Shown here one piece after another: positions 19,420 through 27,652 of a stretch of DNA of 34,502 bases. The stretch spans positions 1 to 34,502 of the IMG/VR virus record IMGVR_UViG_3300009161_000134. One strand, written 5' to 3'. The position numbers and the translations under genes were made by a program. How positions within the stretch are numbered: position 1 is the first letter of the stretch; each line of letters begins with the position of its first letter. The notes below the pieces were generated by a model that saw only the letters and a list, made by a program, of their open reading frames with translations, was not told the origin of the DNA and ran no database searches. The DNA is from a virus.

Positions 19420-19881
19420 TTACGTTTGTTCTTGTTGTTTTGTCAGCTCACACACCAACATGAACTGCTCGTACGCTTTACGAACTGCTTCGTGCTGCAT
19501 TAGTTTTTCGGCTTCGGCGATCATGGCCTGGACACCTGCTTCTGCGCAGTCTTGAATACATAGCCCGCTCAGGGTACAAAGCTCGTCGCCAAACTCTTTA
19601 GCCAGCTTCTCCCATGCTTTCTTTTGTCCCGGAGTAATGGGAGTTCGCTGCGGTCGTAGTTCGCTTGCCTTGCCAATGGCCTGGCAGATAGCATTCTCGG
19701 CAACACGACCCGCAGCAATCATAGCAGCATGGTCGGGATTGATATTGTACCTACGACTAACACCACCGGGATAACTCATGACAAGATGGTTTCCCTTGGG
19801 AACACTATCCAGTAGGTCACTGTCGTACTCGGCAACAGGCTTGTACCGTTTACCAACTTTTTCGTAATAGATTTTTTTCAT
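19420..19881 (-). CDS. Conserved hypothetical protein, 153 aa
   Basis: A 153-residue protein of unknown function. An N-terminal basic strand (KKIYYEKVGKRYKPVAEYD) precedes a predicted all-helical C-terminal region with a LC-LSGLC-IQDC cysteine cluster at about 106-116. The N-terminal style (KYYxKxGRRYxPV-EYD) is common among small proteins of large phages. Confidence 0.75.
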   Translation of the reverse strand: MKKIYYEKVGKRYKPVAEYDSDLLDSVPKGNHLVMSYPGGVSRRYNINPDHAAMIAAGRVAENAICQAIGKASELRPQRTPITPGQKKAWEKLAKEFGDELCTLSGLCIQDCAEAGVQAMIAEAEKLMQHEAVRKAYEQFMLVCELTKQQEQT

Positions 19882-19882
19882 C

Positions 19883-20095
19883 TCAGTTCAACCAAAACGT
19901 ATCGTTCAGCCAGGTCTTTACTTCAGTTAGATCAACCTCAGTATAGTCCAGCACTTCGGCCACCATAAGCGAATGTACCACAACGCCATCGGTCCCGTAA
20001 CGAGCAACAATTTCATCGGCATCGTCTAGCGTTTCGCAAGCCCATAACTGGTCAGCAATCGCTATTTGACGCCGGGTCAGTCCCTTGATAATCAT
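19883..20095 (-). CDS. Conserved phage hypothetical protein, 70 aa
   Basis: A 70-residue acidic protein: TRRQIAIADQLWACETLDDADEIVARYG, then an acidic stretch ending LNDTFWLN. Function unknown. Its start overlaps the stop of the 20092-20628 gene (ATGA), so it belongs to the operon 20955-19420. Confidence 0.78.
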   Translation of the reverse strand: MIIKGLTRRQIAIADQLWACETLDDADEIVARYGTDGVVVHSLMVAEVLDYTEVDLTEVKTWLNDTFWLN

Positions 20096-20628
20096 TCAGA
20101 ATCTCGGGTCTCGGCGAGTCGTGCAATGGCTTCTGTTAGAGCTTGCGTGATAAGCTCGTTAAAGGTAATATCCTGCTCGTGTGCCATCATCATGTATTCC
20201 AGCAGTTCATCATTGCTAAACTCCACTGCTATCTTGACACGGGTATCGTATTCATCGCCTGTCGCGATAGCAGTGGCCTTTTCCAGCATGTCGGCAGCAA
20301 CATCTAGATCAATAAACAGAACATCGTCCCACGCTACTTTATTATCAACAGCACGGGCACGGCTTTCCCGATCCTCTGCTTCTCGCCACGCAGGATTGGT
20401 CCAGCGGTACGCTCGCGCATGAACATAGTCATGAGCTTCCACTTGATACACCTCTTGCGTGGCAGTGTCAAACACAATGCTCAGGCTAGGGTCTTGCTGT
20501 TCTCCGGCCCAGTGATCAATTTGAAATGCGTTGTCGCCAAAGCAGTCCCAACCGTACTTACTGCCTTCAGTGATACGGTATTCGATAACTTCCATAAAGT
20601 CACGAATGGTGATTTGTTCTGTGTTCAT
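20092..20628 (-). CDS. Conserved phage hypothetical protein, 178 aa
   Basis: A 178-residue acidic protein. The N-terminal half has Trp/Tyr-rich strands. The C-terminal part (VKIAVEFSNDELLEYMMMAHEQDITFNELITQALTEAI) is organised like a ribbon-helix-helix dimer: a strand, then two helices with a hydrophobic pattern. DNA or RNA binding is thus possible. It is coupled to the 48-aa gene upstream by ATGA (20625-20628). Confidence 0.75.
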   Translation of the reverse strand: MNTEQITIRDFMEVIEYRITEGSKYGWDCFGDNAFQIDHWAGEQQDPSLSIVFDTATQEVYQVEAHDYVHARAYRWTNPAWREAEDRESRARAVDNKVAWDDVLFIDLDVAADMLEKATAIATGDEYDTRVKIAVEFSNDELLEYMMMAHEQDITFNELITQALTEAIARLAETRDSE

Positions 20629-20771
20629 ACTAGCTCCTGATTACGGTTTTTGGGACGACGTTGGTATTGCTTGCGCGACTGTTCGCTGCGCGGCCGGAAC
20701 GGCAGCTCTTTATCAAACAGCACACGATGTGCTCGAGTGCGCAGCTGGGGAATCTTAACAATGATCTTCAT
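20625..20771 (-). CDS. Small basic protein, 48 aa
   Basis: A 48-residue, Arg/Lys-rich protein (MKIIVKIPQL, then RTRAHRVLF and a basic tail). The start at 20771 is preferred over an upstream Met because a GGAGAA ribosome site precedes it. Likely nucleic-acid binding on charge alone. ATGA overlap with the next gene. Confidence 0.7.
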   Translation of the reverse strand: MKIIVKIPQLRTRAHRVLFDKELPFRPRSEQSRKQYQRRPKNRNQELV

Positions 20772-20793
20772 ACTGAGTTCTCCTTGGTTTGGC

Positions 20794-20955
20794 TCACATG
20801 CCCCCACGCAGAGCTTGGTCGGTGCTGCTCACTTGCAGGTTCCACGCCAACTTTTCAGCACGGGCGTTAAACTGCGCCATCAACACATCTGCCAGCTTGG
20901 CCAGATCCACGTTCGAAAGCTGTGCAATTTCTATCGCCAATGTTTCGATCTCCAT
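20794..20955 (-). CDS. Small helical protein, 53 aa
   Basis: A 53-codon ORF directly behind the promoter at 20988-21016 and an AGGAGC ribosome site. The sequence is a regular amphipathic helix (LAIEIAQLSNVDLAKLADVLM). Function unknown. It overlaps the last codons of the upstream zinc-binding protein gene on the same strand. Confidence 0.7.
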   Translation of the reverse strand: MEIETLAIEIAQLSNVDLAKLADVLMAQFNARAEKLAWNLQVSSTDQALRGGM

Positions 20956-21536
20956 CTTTTGCTCCTTGTTGCTAACTGTATAAAGGTATTATAGCAGAAC
21001 GGGAATGCTTGGTCAACCGGTGCATGCTGTTCGCACAAGGTCTTGACCCAACTCCGGCCGTGCAGCTTGCCCGGAGGGCCGCATCTTTCACAGGTGACAT
21101 CGGACATGGATTCTGCCATGGCTACCAAGCCGGCCACAAACTCATCGCCGCCCGAGTAGTAGAACCGTAAGGTTCCAAACTTTTCTTTTACTTGGACAGC
21201 CACCACTTGCTGAACAATCTCGGGAACTTCCCTGTACTCTTCATCCCGAATGTGTTGGTTGATGCGGTCACTAATCCAGTGATCGGCCGGAACTTCTCGT
21301 TTGTCAAAATAGAAATTAGTGATGCCGGTACGATCTCCAGCAATGGCTCGCTTCAGTGCTCGATTAAATCTCAACGCTCGGGCACGTGTTTTCCGGCCCC
21401 AGTCGATGTGGGATTGAATGTTGTTGCACAGTTTATCGACAATATTGTACCAGCCGTTATCTATTTCAAATCCGCAGGGATTACGAAAAATCTTCGGATA
21501 CTTGTCGAAAAGTTGATTGTCGAGTTCGGTTTGCAC
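20931..21536 (-). CDS. Zinc-binding conserved protein, 201 aa
   Basis: A 201-residue protein whose C-terminal third follows a recurrent pattern: EKFGTLRFYYSGGDE, then AESMS, CERCG-PG (C149, C152) and W-TLCEQHA (C168, H171), a zinc ribbon. Seen in phage and bacterial proteins of unknown function. The promoter of the next gene lies inside its last ~30 codons, and its end overlaps that gene's start. Confidence 0.78.
   Translation of the reverse strand: MQTELDNQLFDKYPKIFRNPCGFEIDNGWYNIVDKLCNNIQSHIDWGRKTRARALRFNRALKRAIAGDRTGITNFYFDKREVPADHWISDRINQHIRDEEYREVPEIVQQVVAVQVKEKFGTLRFYYSGGDEFVAGLVAMAESMSDVTCERCGPPGKLHGRSWVKTLCEQHAPVDQAFPFCYNTFIQLATRSKRWRSKHWR
20988..21016 (-). promoter_or_regulatory. 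Promoter inside the end of the zinc-binding protein gene
   Basis: TTGACC, 17 bp spacer, TATAAT, fully contained within coding sequence (it encodes VDQAFPFCYN). Downstream AGGAGC precedes the 53-aa gene. Confidence 0.82.
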
Positions 21537-21554
21537 TGCTGGACTCTCCTGCGA

Positions 21555-21968
21555 TTAAGCCTGCACAATGTAGGGCTGGTTCCACTTGCCGATATTGATA
21601 TCAACATACCAGCCCACATCAAAGTAATCAGTCATTGCATCACTGCGGTTGTGATTTCCAGTGTTCATAGCAGCAAGGGCCTCTGCCAGGAACTTCTTGG
21701 CACGTCCGCTGTAGTGGCTACCATAGTGATAGGGGTTAACCTGTTCATACCCCGAAGTGTTGGGCGCAAACCCTCGACCGGCTTGATAAGGATCCTTGCT
21801 GCAAGTATCGTTACCGTTGCCGATGAAGTCGATAGCTCCGGACTTCAAGGTTAGCGTCAAGGTAGAATGAGTTCGAACACTGAGCGATCCCTTGACACCG
21901 TACTTCTTCAGGATGGCCTTGATCTTGGGTGCAATTGCCGCTTTGGTCGCTTGGTTCACATAAGCCAT
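21555..21968 (-). CDS. Conserved phage/plasmid hypothetical protein, 137 aa
   Basis: A 137-residue protein with an N-terminal basic helix followed by strands, and a distinctive C-terminal stretch ALAAMNTGNHNRSDAMTDYFDVGWYVDINIGKW. This combination recurs in uncharacterised proteins of phages and plasmids. No function known. It has its own promoter with the repeated leader. Confidence 0.8.
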   Translation of the reverse strand: MAYVNQATKAAIAPKIKAILKKYGVKGSLSVRTHSTLTLTLKSGAIDFIGNGNDTCSKDPYQAGRGFAPNTSGYEQVNPYHYGSHYSGRAKKFLAEALAAMNTGNHNRSDAMTDYFDVGWYVDINIGKWNQPYIVQA

Positions 21969-21997
21969 TTCGTACTCCGTTTTGCTACAGTAAAAAC

Positions 21998-22026
21998 ATT
22001 ATAACACGAGTTGAATTTCGTGTCAA
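21998..22026 (-). promoter_or_regulatory. Promoter with repeated leader (gene 21968)
   Basis: TTGACA, 17 bp spacer, TATAAT, followed by the common leader TACTGTAGCAAAACGGAG before the ATG. Confidence 0.87.
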
Positions 22027-22036
22027 CCGTAATCTC

Positions 22037-22684
22037 TTAGCCCCAGGCCAATCCAAAACGCTTGGCACACACCGGGCCGTAGCCAACTTGAGTGCTACGA
22101 TCATCCTTCAAACCATGATTGCAAAAACTGCAACCGCCTGTGAGCCTGCCGTACTTGCCAGCAGTCCCGGCTGGGTCTTCGCTGAACTCTTTCACCAGCT
22201 CACACACTTCTTGCGTGGCGTTACGGGTAGCAAAGAACTCGCCCGTAACATCAATTCGCCCAAAGAACTTGTTCTCGCCAAAGGGCAAGCCGTCTGTGAT
22301 CATGACTTGCCCGGCATACTTGCTCATCGGGCCAGCACGATTAAACACCACAGCCTGACCGCCCACAGCTTGCAGCTTGACCTTGATGCGCTTGAGCGTC
22401 TTGCCAGCCAGATCGAACATGTCTTGAATGTTCTTGAAATCCACTGTGACCTGCGCGATAGGAGCCTGCTTGGGAGCAAGGCCACGAGCAGTCAGGGTCT
22501 CGACCCAGTGCAGTTGTTTTTCACTCAGCCGGCCCCACTGCGCAAAGTTGCCCAGCAGGTCGTTTGCGAACTTGGCGTCGCCGTAGCCCAGTGCCGGCAG
22601 CACGGCCCGCAGTGCATCCACTGCCGGGACTTGTTCAGGATTAGCTTGACGCTGCACAGGCTTGCGATAGTTAGCATACATCAT
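22037..22684 (-). CDS. DUF6011-like zinc-binding protein
   Basis: A 215-residue protein. The C-terminal 33 residues hold the DUF6011-type pattern: GG-C-SFC (C185, C188), a spacer, then VGYGPVCAKRFGLAW. The N-terminal part has a helical region (residues 20-70) and a beta-rich middle. Such domains occur as short additions in phage and bacterial proteins of unknown role and resemble zinc-binding restriction/repair accessory modules. Confidence 0.75.
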   Translation of the reverse strand: MMYANYRKPVQRQANPEQVPAVDALRAVLPALGYGDAKFANDLLGNFAQWGRLSEKQLHWVETLTARGLAPKQAPIAQVTVDFKNIQDMFDLAGKTLKRIKVKLQAVGGQAVVFNRAGPMSKYAGQVMITDGLPFGENKFFGRIDVTGEFFATRNATQEVCELVKEFSEDPAGTAGKYGRLTGGCSFCNHGLKDDRSTQVGYGPVCAKRFGLAWG

Positions 22685-22713
22685 TTCTTGCTCCGTTTTG
22701 CTACAGTAAAAAC

Positions 22714-22742
22714 ATTATAACAGGGATTAATTTATTGGTCAA
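22714..22742 (-). promoter_or_regulatory. Promoter with repeated leader (gene 22684)
   Basis: TTGACC, 17 bp spacer, TATAAT. The TGA stop of the 22739 gene lies inside the -35 hexamer. Confidence 0.87.
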
Positions 22743-23059
22743 CCAGCAGTCTGGGGCCAAGGGATAGCCTTGGCATCAATTCGCGCATTAATCATCAAGC
22801 TTAGACCTTCCAGGCTAATGGGATAGCCGCCTTCTTTGAGGAACTTACGAAACTGCGGGGCAACATAGCCCTTGGATTCCAGGATCTTCAGCGGAGCCTG
22901 TCCCAGATCCAGCTGCGCAAAGTACTCTTCCACCGTGAACTTTGAGCACAAGAAATTCAGGAAACTAGCACGGCCACCGCGCTTGAATCGCGCAACAAAC
23001 TTGCCCCCGTAAGTAGCATATTCGCCAACGCTGAACTCAGACTTGATAAATTTGCTCAT
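22739..23059 (-). CDS. Conserved phage hypothetical protein, 106 aa
   Basis: A 106-residue basic protein: an N-terminal strand region, then KGYVAPQFRKFLKEGGYPISLEGLSLMI, a helix-turn-helix-like segment. Function unknown. It has its own promoter with the repeated leader. Confidence 0.78.
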   Translation of the reverse strand: MSKFIKSEFSVGEYATYGGKFVARFKRGGRASFLNFLCSKFTVEEYFAQLDLGQAPLKILESKGYVAPQFRKFLKEGGYPISLEGLSLMINARIDAKAIPWPQTAG

Positions 23060-23088
23060 TTCTTGCTCCGTTTTGCTACAGTAAAAAC

Positions 23089-23117
23089 ATTATAGCACAA
23101 GTGCCATTTTGGGTCAA
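23089..23117 (-). promoter_or_regulatory. Promoter with repeated leader (gene 23059)
   Basis: TTGACC, 17 bp spacer, TATAAT, followed by the same leader as at 22714. The stop TGA of the GIY-YIG gene (23114-23116) lies within the -35 hexamer. Confidence 0.87.
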
Positions 23118-23443
23118 CCGTTTGCTCGCACCCGCACATCAGTGTTCAGGTTGGGGGTAAACTCGCGAATCATTTCGCGTTCAGAAGCATGAGCAGCAGC
23201 CTTGCCGCGCAGCACGTCGATCACAAGAACTGCAAAGGCTTCGGTACCCCGCTTGCGCATGGCTTCGTACAGCAGCCAGCTCTTGTCCTCGCTACGTGAG
23301 CGATAGATGTGCTTGTTGAAGCGAGTTTGAGCTGACTTCTGCACAGTAGTTTCAGTCTTTGCAGTGACCCCGATGTAGAAGTCGCTGCCTGAAACCAGTG
23401 CATACACAATGTGGGTACGATCTGAACGCTTTTTTCTAACCAT
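23114..23443 (-). CDS. GIY-YIG nuclease-domain protein
   Basis: A 109-residue single-domain GIY-YIG protein: VYALV (13-17) and YIGVT (23-27) form the two signature strands. R41 and H45 follow on the helix, and E88/E90 in ASEREMI give the metal ligand. Known members are nicking/cleaving nucleases, including homing endonucleases and repair nucleases. No DNA-binding extension is visible. The ATG lies only 6 nt after a -10 box, so it is probably translated from a leaderless mRNA. Confidence 0.8.
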   Translation of the reverse strand: MVRKKRSDRTHIVYALVSGSDFYIGVTAKTETTVQKSAQTRFNKHIYRSRSEDKSWLLYEAMRKRGTEAFAVLVIDVLRGKAAAHASEREMIREFTPNLNTDVRVRANG

Positions 23444-23449
23444 GTAACC

Positions 23450-23478
23450 ATTATAGCACAGGATGAATTAATGGTCGA
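23450..23478 (-). promoter_or_regulatory. Promoter immediately before the GIY-YIG gene
   Basis: TCGACC, 17 bp spacer, TATAAT; a weaker -35 than the others. The start codon follows the -10 box by 6 nt. Confidence 0.75.
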
Positions 23479-23519
23479 CCGCGGAACTTTTGGTTCTTGC
23501 CCCGAAGAACTTCGATCAA
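23451..23519 (-). CDS. Possible 22-aa leaderless peptide
   Basis: TTG at 23519 follows the -10 box of the 23526 promoter by exactly 6 nt, the same spacing as at the GIY-YIG gene. It opens a 22-codon basic ORF ([15 protein letters not shown]) ending in a TAA within the next -10 box. It may be a real leaderless peptide or chance. Confidence 0.3.
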   Translation of the reverse strand: MIEVLRGKNQKFRGRPLIHPVL

Positions 23520-23525
23520 GTGCCC

Positions 23526-23554
23526 AGTATAGCACAGGATGAATTAATTGTCAA
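23526..23554 (-). promoter_or_regulatory. Promoter downstream of the secreted nuclease gene
   Basis: TTGACA, 17 bp spacer, TATACT. The end of the nuclease gene (codons VDN and stop) overlaps the -35 and spacer. It lies 76 nt upstream of the 23450 promoter in tandem. Confidence 0.85.
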
Positions 23555-24377
23555 CCGCTGCAGCACCGCATTTTTGGCGTTTGGCCTGAGTTAACTTGCT
23601 AAAGTCCACCGGCCACTCGGTACCGGGCCGCAACTCAATCGCAGCTTTAGGAAATGCAAATTGCACACCTGCTGCTGCTTCGATCTGTGTAACAGGCAAA
23701 CGAAATTTGGTCAAGTCGTTGCCCAAGTTGGGATAAGGCGGCAGGTGCGGGAACGCCCACCCGGCTATCTCATTGGTTTGATTGTTGATCACGATCTTGT
23801 AAAAACCATTTGGGACCACAACCCCGGAGCCAATTTTCATATTCTTTGCATCGTACACCCCGCCCACGTACACTGTATAGCTTTGATTGTGTTGTACAGC
23901 CCAGCCGCGAACGCTGGTCTCGAGCAGTTTCCAGATGCCACGATTTAAGGAACCGGCCTGTGGGCTCATGTTGGTCATTAAAAATGATTCAAACTCTACT
24001 TGTGTATCCCAAGATAGATCTCCGTCTGGTGACATATGACCTTTATCGTAGCCAGTGCCGATATAATCAGCCGGGCTGGCCCCTCCTGCAACTGACTGGT
24101 CAGCAGCAAAGGCATTAGTGCGAGCAACACAGCCAAGAGCATTTTGTGGAAGTAGCTCGTATGTTACGTATTTAGGCAACTTGGCTGCTGCATCATACCC
24201 TACTAGATAGGCCTGGCGGCAAATTGGCTGTACACCTGTGGTCTGCGGGAACCCATACGGAGCATGAACCTTACAAGTTTCCGGGTCTTGTGGGGCACGT
24301 TGTGTCCAGGCTGCTGCATCTGGTGTGCCGGTTACGGCAAAGATCGCTACTGCTAACGATATTAAAAATTGTCTCAT
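23544..24377 (-). CDS. Secreted DNA/RNA non-specific endonuclease (NUC1 family)
   Basis: A 277-residue protein with a signal peptide (residues 1-23, MRQFLISLAVAIFAVTG...AAAW). The beta-beta-alpha metal nuclease core follows: GYDKGHMSP (109-117; the usual DRGH has Lys instead of Arg), N136, and SLNRGIWKLLE (143-153) with Asn145 and Glu153. Known members degrade DNA and RNA in the periplasm or outside the cell. Possible roles are degrading nucleic acid at lysis or in the periplasm during superinfection; neither is shown. Confidence 0.88.
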   Translation of the reverse strand: MRQFLISLAVAIFAVTGTPDAAAWTQRAPQDPETCKVHAPYGFPQTTGVQPICRQAYLVGYDAAAKLPKYVTYELLPQNALGCVARTNAFAADQSVAGGASPADYIGTGYDKGHMSPDGDLSWDTQVEFESFLMTNMSPQAGSLNRGIWKLLETSVRGWAVQHNQSYTVYVGGVYDAKNMKIGSGVVVPNGFYKIVINNQTNEIAGWAFPHLPPYPNLGNDLTKFRLPVTQIEAAAGVQFAFPKAAIELRPGTEWPVDFSKLTQAKRQKCGAAAVDN

Positions 24378-24414
24378 GCTTGCTGTGCCCTTAAAGTCAA
24401 CGGGTCAGCTGTTT

Positions 24415-24540
24415 CTACATGGAATCAATAATTCCGTAGGAATTTAGGTATGCATCTAATCGTGCTTGATAAGAGCTATCCGGAAACATTTCAGCCAACC
24501 GTTGCAGCATATTTAGCATGGTGGTTGTTATGGATTTCAT
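24415..24540 (-). CDS. Small host-like protein, 41 aa
   Basis: A 41-residue protein (MKSITTTMLNMLQRLAE, then SSYQARLDAYLNSYGI). The shorter start at 24540 is preferred since the upstream frame runs through the 28-aa gene. Its SYQARL-AYL ending resembles small proteins of Burkholderiales genomes. It is the third member of a mini-operon with the genes at 24546 and 24629. Function unknown. Confidence 0.6.
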   Translation of the reverse strand: MKSITTTMLNMLQRLAEMFPDSSYQARLDAYLNSYGIIDSM

Positions 24541-24545
24541 GATGA

Positions 24546-24632
24546 TTAGTACAGCTTGCTTAGATGGCGAGCAGCCCGAATCTCTCCCCATGCTGCTAAA
24601 AAGTCCCAAACAGCCTTGGCCACTGTCTTCAT
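24546..24632 (-). CDS. Very small host-like protein, 28 aa
   Basis: A 28-residue ORF with an ATGA overlap to the DUF3563-like gene. The sequence (AVWDFLAAWGEIRAARHLSKLY) resembles tiny proteins with an R-AA-LS ending that accompany DUF3563 proteins in proteobacteria. Resemblance judged by eye only. Confidence 0.55.
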   Translation of the reverse strand: MKTVAKAVWDFLAAWGEIRAARHLSKLY

Positions 24633-24799
24633 AGTATCCAGCCTTGGCCGCGAGTCATCTTGCGATCGTATTCTTTGACCCAGTATTCCATTTCTATTAC
24701 CGAGGTTGGCTTTTTGCTGAGCACGAACTTATCAAGCTCATTTGAATAACTTGTCGATGAAAAAAAACGATCAAAAAATTTGATTAAGATTGCTAACAT
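24629..24799 (-). CDS. DUF3563-like small protein, 56 aa
   Basis: A 56-residue protein: MLAILIKFFDRFF at the N-terminus, then LDKFVLSKKP-SVIEMEYWVKEYDRK, the pattern of DUF3563 (Leu-Asp..L..S-...-ExR/YW-..-D). That family is typical of Betaproteobacteria and of unknown function. The start at 24799 is preferred because AAAGGACA precedes it. A TAAATA lies upstream at 24847-24852. Confidence 0.65.
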   Translation of the reverse strand: MLAILIKFFDRFFSSTSYSNELDKFVLSKKPTSVIEMEYWVKEYDRKMTRGQGWIL

Positions 24800-24916
24800 G
24801 ATGTGTCCTTTGTTAAGTATGCAGAAACTCATGGTTTCTACTTAGTTATTTATGTTGCGTCGCAATATTGGCCGACAATTTGTTTTGCTGATACCCGACG
24901 CATTATAAGTAATCGA

Positions 24917-25978
24917 ATGAGTGCTCACTATATCTACGATGGCGAAATTTTCCAAAAAAGTAACTGTATCTGGCACGAAAATTCCATTATGGAATTTTTC
25001 CGAAGTGCACTGGCCAGCCTGGGCTATGTACAAGCTGATCAAAATAACAAAATTTGGAGTCGAGGAGATCGCACCGTAATAGTGTGTCTAGTTGACGACT
25101 TTATCACCTGCACTGACGATTATTCAATATCTCTCCCGTATATTTTTGATACTAATACGGTGGTAATTACAGACAATTGGACTTCTTGTCCGACCCAGTA
25201 TCAAATACATCGACTCCCGTCAAGCTTTTATGGCATTTATGCACATACACCTGCTATTACTGAATGGGCACCTGACAGACGTTTAAATCTTTCTATCAAT
25301 CGTATTGACGGAAAACGCCTTCATGCACTGTTAGAACTTCAAAAGTACAACACATCTGATCTGGATGACATTGACTACATAAATTTTAATTGTTGGGACG
25401 AAAATAAAGACACCTCAACAGTTGAGGGATTATCTGCTATTTTTAGCCAAGAGTATTATAACTTAGCACCTCGACTCCAGGCCAAGTATGATAAAATTTA
25501 TAATAAATTGCTGCACAAAGTTCCTATAAGAAATCATGCGCTTACCCAAGAGCAGGCGCATGTTAGATCCTGGATAAATGTTATAATGGAAACTTACAGT
25601 TCAGACACTAATATAGCGTTGAGTGAAAAGATTTTTAGAGCCATGTGCTTGCCTGTTCCTTGGCAGGTTTACTCAGGTCAGCACACAATTAGTTATTTGC
25701 ATCACCTGGGATTTGACACACTGCAAGATCTGTTATCTCACAATTACGACAATAAACAAGAAAATACAACCCTGGAAGCCGGGGACAATAAAATGACAGA
25801 TTTTATTTTTGAAGGGATCCTAGCTGCTACTAATATGCAAAAACAAAATTGTATCGAGTTAAAACAGCGACTTGAACAGGCAGCTTTTAAAAATAGAGAG
25901 CTTTTACACTTGATGCGTCGTAATTGGCATTGCGACTTTGCTGCATGGTGGCCAACAGTGCTAACTTCTATACGTTAA
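24917..25978 (+). CDS. TEK-motif glycosyltransferase-like protein (paralog 3)
   Basis: A 353-residue protein on the plus strand. C-terminal elements: LSEKIFRAM (about 235-243), LPVPWQVYSG, LGFDTLQDLL and NYDN, matching the order of the TEK family but with Ser for Thr in the TEK triplet. It continues with a 70-residue helical tail. The start at 24917 is preferred; the frame extends upstream to 24803 but those codons overlap the divergent promoter region. A convergent 4-nt overlap exists with the next gene. Confidence 0.6.
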   Translation: MSAHYIYDGEIFQKSNCIWHENSIMEFFRSALASLGYVQADQNNKIWSRGDRTVIVCLVDDFITCTDDYSISLPYIFDTNTVVITDNWTSCPTQYQIHRLPSSFYGIYAHTPAITEWAPDRRLNLSINRIDGKRLHALLELQKYNTSDLDDIDYINFNCWDENKDTSTVEGLSAIFSQEYYNLAPRLQAKYDKIYNKLLHKVPIRNHALTQEQAHVRSWINVIMETYSSDTNIALSEKIFRAMCLPVPWQVYSGQHTISYLHHLGFDTLQDLLSHNYDNKQENTTLEAGDNKMTDFIFEGILAATNMQKQNCIELKQRLEQAAFKNRELLHLMRRNWHCDFAAWWPTVLTSIR

Positions 25979-26685
25979 CTTGTATAGTATAAATCCCATG
26001 CAATTTGAGTGTTAAACCACTTTGGGGTAAATTTAAAATCCTCGGGCTGACAGTTGACATAATTTTGTAACACAGTTAAACACCAATCATCTTGTGGCAC
26101 AAAAATTCTTGTCCCTTGGTGTTGATCAACTGCAACCTCAAACCAATCAATGCCCCAGTTGGCAGCTGCATCGGTTAATCGTATTAACACAGTAGATGAT
26201 TCCTCTGCACCACAGTATTTTACAAAATCAGACCAACATTTTATTTCCAGCAAGTGAGAGAATCGTAGCCGATGATGTTGGTGTGTAGTAACAAATCCTG
26301 AAACATGTGTAATCTCGGGTATTAGCTCGGCAGCCATAAGCCTGGTGCCGCCGGTGGATGCAGTATACGGTAACCCTTGATCATAGTGCAACAACATTGG
26401 TTTGACACTTCCGATCTTTCGCATGCTGTGAACAAACATATTAATTCTTACAATATTAGCAATCTCATTTTGCCAGCAGTTGCCTTGACTCAACTCCCGA
26501 TGATGATTGGCCAGTTGATGATTGGCAATCTGACAAATGTCTTTTAATTGCAAAACTCGTTGAATGTCTATGATATTAATTGCTGGATCGTAAAACAAAC
26601 AATGTTGTCCATCATGCTGACTTTGCTCAATTATATCGCTGGCTTGGTTAGTTTCAATAGTGTGTATTTGATTAGTCCAGTACAT
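25975..26685 (-). CDS. Hypothetical protein, 236 aa
   Basis: A 236-residue protein without a recognised domain. It contains HYDQGLPYTASTGGTRLMAAEL at about 114-135, which looks like a conserved loop, and many His/Gln residues. It lies between two plus-strand TEK-motif genes. Together the three could be a module, but its role is unknown. Confidence 0.65.
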   Translation of the reverse strand: MYWTNQIHTIETNQASDIIEQSQHDGQHCLFYDPAINIIDIQRVLQLKDICQIANHQLANHHRELSQGNCWQNEIANIVRINMFVHSMRKIGSVKPMLLHYDQGLPYTASTGGTRLMAAELIPEITHVSGFVTTHQHHRLRFSHLLEIKCWSDFVKYCGAEESSTVLIRLTDAAANWGIDWFEVAVDQHQGTRIFVPQDDWCLTVLQNYVNCQPEDFKFTPKWFNTQIAWDLYYTS

Positions 26686-26710
26686 GATACTCTACTTAGT
26701 AAATACCATA

Positions 26711-27652
26711 ATGGATTATATAAATTTAATCAAGCAAGCATTCCAAAATTTAGAAGTCGATTTAATTCCAATTTTTAATTGTTTTGACACCGGATATGAT
26801 CCCATCACCGGCTGGCCTTTAAAATTGCCCGAGGTTGACTTTCGTCCCAACACAAGATTGATCTTGCATTTTCAGGACTTTGTTACCCCCGGGCAGTCGA
26901 TTGTTGAACTGGAGCGAGTAACTCAACAGTATGGAGAGCATGCCAATCAGGTAGTTGTAGTCCACTGGTCGCACGGGCTCGATCAACACTATACTGGACC
27001 TGTAAAGTTGGTTAAATTTAGCAATCATAACTTGGCCACAGTACAGTCAATTGCACAACGAGAATCGGAATGGGACTTGCACTTTCGACAATCTCGTAGC
27101 GTGCCTTGGCAATGCTTAAATGGGAGAATTTGCCCGCACCGTACACGTACTGCTGATATACTAAAGAATTGGGGACCGGGTATACTCAGTTATGGTAACG
27201 ACATACCATTGCCATCATGGGCCTATGCAAGTTATCGTGGCACAGAAAATGATGAAAATTTTATACGACTGGCCCCGGTGTACAGCAGCGCCTCGGTTAA
27301 TATTATTACAGAAACCCAGTATGATGCTCGCCCAGGTATCGTAACAGAAAAAACAATCATGGCCATGATTGCAGGACAAGTTCCTATAGTCATTGGACAT
27401 GCTGGAATTGTTCAGGATTGCCGTGAGATGGGCATGGACATGTTTGATGATTTAGTTGATACTGGCTACGATACAGCATCCAATGATGTTCGAGTCGAAC
27501 TTGCGCTTTATACTAATGAGCAGCTGATACGCGGCAAGATTGATTTAGATAACTATCAAACTAGACTAGTTGCACAACGCAAATGGATTCTTGATTGCTT
27601 TCCGGACTTGATGGTGCGTTATTTTCAGCAGCAAGTAAAACAGTTAGTTTAG
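26711..27652 (+). CDS. TEK-motif glycosyltransferase-like protein (paralog 4)
   Basis: A 313-residue protein with the clearest family layout: VTEKT at about 211-215, GQVPIVIGHAG, the G-MDMFDDLV element and GYD, then a helical tail. An upstream Met at 26684 is possible but would overlap the divergent gene. Both neighbours on the minus strand overlap it or nearly do. Function inferred as for the other paralogs. Confidence 0.65.
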   Translation: MDYINLIKQAFQNLEVDLIPIFNCFDTGYDPITGWPLKLPEVDFRPNTRLILHFQDFVTPGQSIVELERVTQQYGEHANQVVVVHWSHGLDQHYTGPVKLVKFSNHNLATVQSIAQRESEWDLHFRQSRSVPWQCLNGRICPHRTRTADILKNWGPGILSYGNDIPLPSWAYASYRGTENDENFIRLAPVYSSASVNIITETQYDARPGIVTEKTIMAMIAGQVPIVIGHAGIVQDCREMGMDMFDDLVDTGYDTASNDVRVELALYTNEQLIRGKIDLDNYQTRLVAQRKWILDCFPDLMVRYFQQQVKQLV

